Shown: positions 6,159 to 6,993 of the stretch, one piece after another
Numbering within the stretch: position 1 is the stretch's first letter
How the letters are laid out: each line of letters opens with the position of its first letter
Source: [Eubacterium] saphenum
GTDB lineage: Bacteria > Bacillota > Clostridia > Oscillospirales > Ruminococcaceae
DNA: 6,993 nucleotides
Direction: 5' to 3'
Assembly (NCBI GenBank): GCA_004555635.1
Contig: SFHN01000065.1
Span: forward strand, 1 to 6,993
Made by a program: the position numbers and the translations under genes
Notes under the pieces: generated by a model
What the model saw: only the letters and a program-made list of their open reading frames with translations
Databases searched by the model: none
Told to the model about the DNA's origin: nothing

Positions 6159-6368
6159 TTACTCGTCGCTTTTGTATTCGAGAATATCGCCGGGCTGACA
6201 GTCAAGCACCTCGCAGATTTTCTCCAGCGTCGAAAACCGCACCGCCTTTGCCTTTCCCGTTTTTAGCACGGAAAGGTTCGCGGGGGTTATCTCGATTTTT
6301 TCGGCAAGCTCGTTTGAGGAAATCTTCCGCCTTGCCATCATAACGTCAAGGTTTACTATAATAGGCAC
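6159..6368 (-). CDS. YozG-like HTH transcriptional regulator (XRE/Cro, HTH_26 type), 69 aa, GTG start
   Basis: Small DNA-binding protein that is almost only a helix-turn-helix domain. It starts MPIIVNLDVMMARRKISSNE and runs through the HTH (about 17-37, with TPANLSVLK as the likely recognition helix). It ends with RFSTLEKICEVLDCQPGDIL (44-63), the hallmark of YozG-like repressors. Full length for the family is about 65-75 residues, so it is intact. The start codon is GTG, supported by a perfect AAGGAGG 7 bases upstream. It lies 12 bases after the DUF2975 gene, a pairing common in Firmicutes, and 31 bases before the large membrane protein gene. The likely target is the palindrome at 6882-6905 in the operon's own promoter, which would make it an autorepressor; this is inference. 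Confidence 0.93.
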   Translation of the reverse strand: MPIIVNLDVMMARRKISSNELAEKIEITPANLSVLKTGKAKAVRFSTLEKICEVLDCQPGDILEYKSDE

Positions 6369-6375
6369 GTCGGTT

Positions 6376-6382
6376 CCTCCTT
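6376..6382 (-). promoter_or_regulatory. Strong ribosome binding site for the GTG-started HTH gene
   Basis: AAGGAGG on the - strand, 7 bases before GTG at 6368. It overlaps the stop codon of the DUF2975 gene (6381-6383), so the two genes may be translationally coupled. Confidence 0.8.
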
Positions 6383-6836
6383 ATATCGTGAGGTCATTTT
6401 CTTCGCGCAGCGCCGCCGCCTGCTCAAAGCAGTTCTTTACGACGCGCAGAATAAGCCCGATAAACGCTGCGGCGAAAACTATCACAAACGCGAACGGCTT
6501 CAGAAACGAGAAGTAGATGAACACCACCGCGCCCGCAAAGCAGCAGTAGGAGATTATCCGAAGCAGCTTTACGTTTTTTCGGGTGAACGGCTCGCCCTTT
6601 CGGATATTCGCGAGCAGCAAATCAAGGCAAACGAGCGCCGTCACAGCGGGCGGCACAACGCAGTACAGCGTTATCAGCAGCGGCGCGAACACCGACGGGT
6701 CGCCGTGCGCAAGCACCACTGTGTCATCGTAGTACCGCGCCATTGTCGGCGCCGCAAAGCAGCAGAACGCAATCGCGGCATAAACCGCTTTAATTAAACA
6801 GCTTGAAAGAATGAGGGATTTATCCTTGTTCCACAT
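6381..6836 (-). CDS. DUF2975 family membrane protein, 151 aa
   Basis: Four-helix integral membrane protein with segments near 8-30, 50-76, 91-112 and 115-134. Family-type features are KGEPFTRKNVKLLRIISYCC (80-99) between helices 2 and 3 and the C-terminal RVVKNCFEQAAALREENDLT (131-150). DUF2975 genes commonly sit next to a YozG-like HTH gene, as here. The molecular role is not established to my knowledge; a membrane partner that signals to or sequesters the regulator is one idea, not shown. GGAGG (6846-6842) lies 5 bases before the ATG. It is the first gene of the reverse operon, with a leader of about 26 nt from the promoter at 6869-6897. Confidence 0.92.
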   Translation of the reverse strand: MWNKDKSLILSSCLIKAVYAAIAFCCFAAPTMARYYDDTVVLAHGDPSVFAPLLITLYCVVPPAVTALVCLDLLLANIRKGEPFTRKNVKLLRIISYCCFAGAVVFIYFSFLKPFAFVIVFAAAFIGLILRVVKNCFEQAAALREENDLTI

Positions 6837-6868
6837 ATCTGCCTCCGTAGAATGTTTGTTGTATTTGT

Positions 6869-6897
6869 ATTATAGCAGATGATTTTCTATTTGTCAA
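6869..6897 (-). promoter_or_regulatory. Perfect-consensus sigma-A promoter of the DUF2975 operon
   Basis: On the - strand: TTGACA (6897-6892), a 17-base spacer, TATAAT (6874-6869), with TGC directly before the -10 (extended -10). Both hexamers match consensus exactly, so the promoter should be strong unless repressed. Transcription should start near 6862. Confidence 0.92.
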
Positions 6898-6905
6898 TAG
6901 AAAAT
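6882..6905. promoter_or_regulatory. Perfect inverted repeat over the -35 box, likely operator
   Basis: ATTTTCTATT (6882-6891) and AATAGAAAAT (6896-6905) are exact reverse complements around TGTC. The 24-bp site covers the whole -35 box (6892-6897) and part of the spacer, so a bound dimer would block RNA polymerase. The HTH protein encoded in the same operon is the obvious candidate to bind it. Confidence 0.7.
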
Positions 6906-6925
6906 TATCGAAAAACAATAATTTT
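6901..6925. repeat. Second AT-rich inverted repeat upstream of the reverse promoter
   Basis: AAAATTAT (6901-6908) and ATAATTTT (6918-6925) are exact reverse complements around a 9-base centre. It abuts and slightly overlaps the operator palindrome. It could be a second regulator site or simply AT-rich promoter-upstream DNA. Confidence 0.35.
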
Positions 6926-6965
6926 TTTATGAAAATTGAGAAAAGGCGTTGCGCCGCACTTTGTG

Positions 6966-6993
6966 TTGACAAAATTTGCTTCAAGGAGTATAA
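6966..6993 (+). promoter_or_regulatory. Divergent forward promoter, cut by the window end
   Basis: TTGACA at 6966-6971, a 17-base spacer, then TATAA at 6989-6993, where the window ends one base short of a full -10 hexamer. It should drive a gene to the right of the window, pointing away from the DUF2975 operon. Confidence 0.6.

Noticed and set aside
6128..6205. 26-residue N-terminal extension of the large membrane protein
   Set aside because: It would overlap the HTH gene and lacks a ribosome binding site, while the ATG at 6127 has AAAGGAG at ideal spacing.
5837..6343. 168-codon open frame on the + strand
   Set aside because: It is antisense to two well-supported reverse genes (the large membrane protein and the HTH regulator) and has no recognisable domain.
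6945..6955. Small GGCG-TTG-CGCC hairpin in the right-hand control region
   Set aside because: A 4-bp stem with a 3-base loop is too short to distinguish from chance.

Overview
The window looks like a chromosomal piece of a gut-type Gram-positive anaerobe, probably a Clostridia/Oscillospiraceae-like Firmicute. The basis is strong AAGGAG-type ribosome binding sites, near-consensus sigma-A promoters, a YtrB-like ABC cassette and a DUF2975 + YozG-like HTH pair. The lineage is inferred from gene style, not from a marker gene.

Layout. (1) 1-557, + strand: the 3' end of a repeat-containing protein gene whose start lies left of the window. Its codon use (almost only CTG for Leu) differs sharply from everything after it. 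(2) 617-3095, + strand: a four-gene operon coding for a small 78-aa protein, an ABC ATPase of the YtrB/bacitracin-export type, and two six-helix membrane proteins (permeases). Genes overlap or are separated by only 1-16 nt. (3) 3096-3329: a non-coding stretch with an orphan forward promoter, a long hairpin and a bidirectional terminator; this is a candidate small RNA locus. (4) 3330-3830, - strand: a single four-helix membrane protein gene with its own near-consensus promoter. (5) 3944-6836, - strand: a four-gene operon, in transcription order a DUF2975 membrane protein, a YozG-like HTH regulator with a GTG start, a large DUF4173/DUF4153-type polytopic membrane protein, and a 194-aa membrane-anchored protein. 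A perfect TTGACA-N17-TATAAT promoter drives it, and a perfect 10-bp inverted repeat covers the -35 box. (6) 6837-6993: the control region of that operon plus the start of a divergent + strand promoter cut by the window end.

How the genes may work together. The + strand operon encodes a complete exporter (one ATPase, two permeases) with a small leading protein where many relatives carry a GntR regulator. The - strand operon looks like a self-regulated set of membrane proteins of unknown function, with the HTH protein the likely ligand of the palindrome at its promoter.

No CRISPR array, tRNA, rRNA, insertion sequence or clear defence system was seen. The best leads for something undescribed are the palindrome-controlled membrane operon, the orphan promoter/terminator unit at 3126-3319, and the tandem-repeat protein at the left edge.
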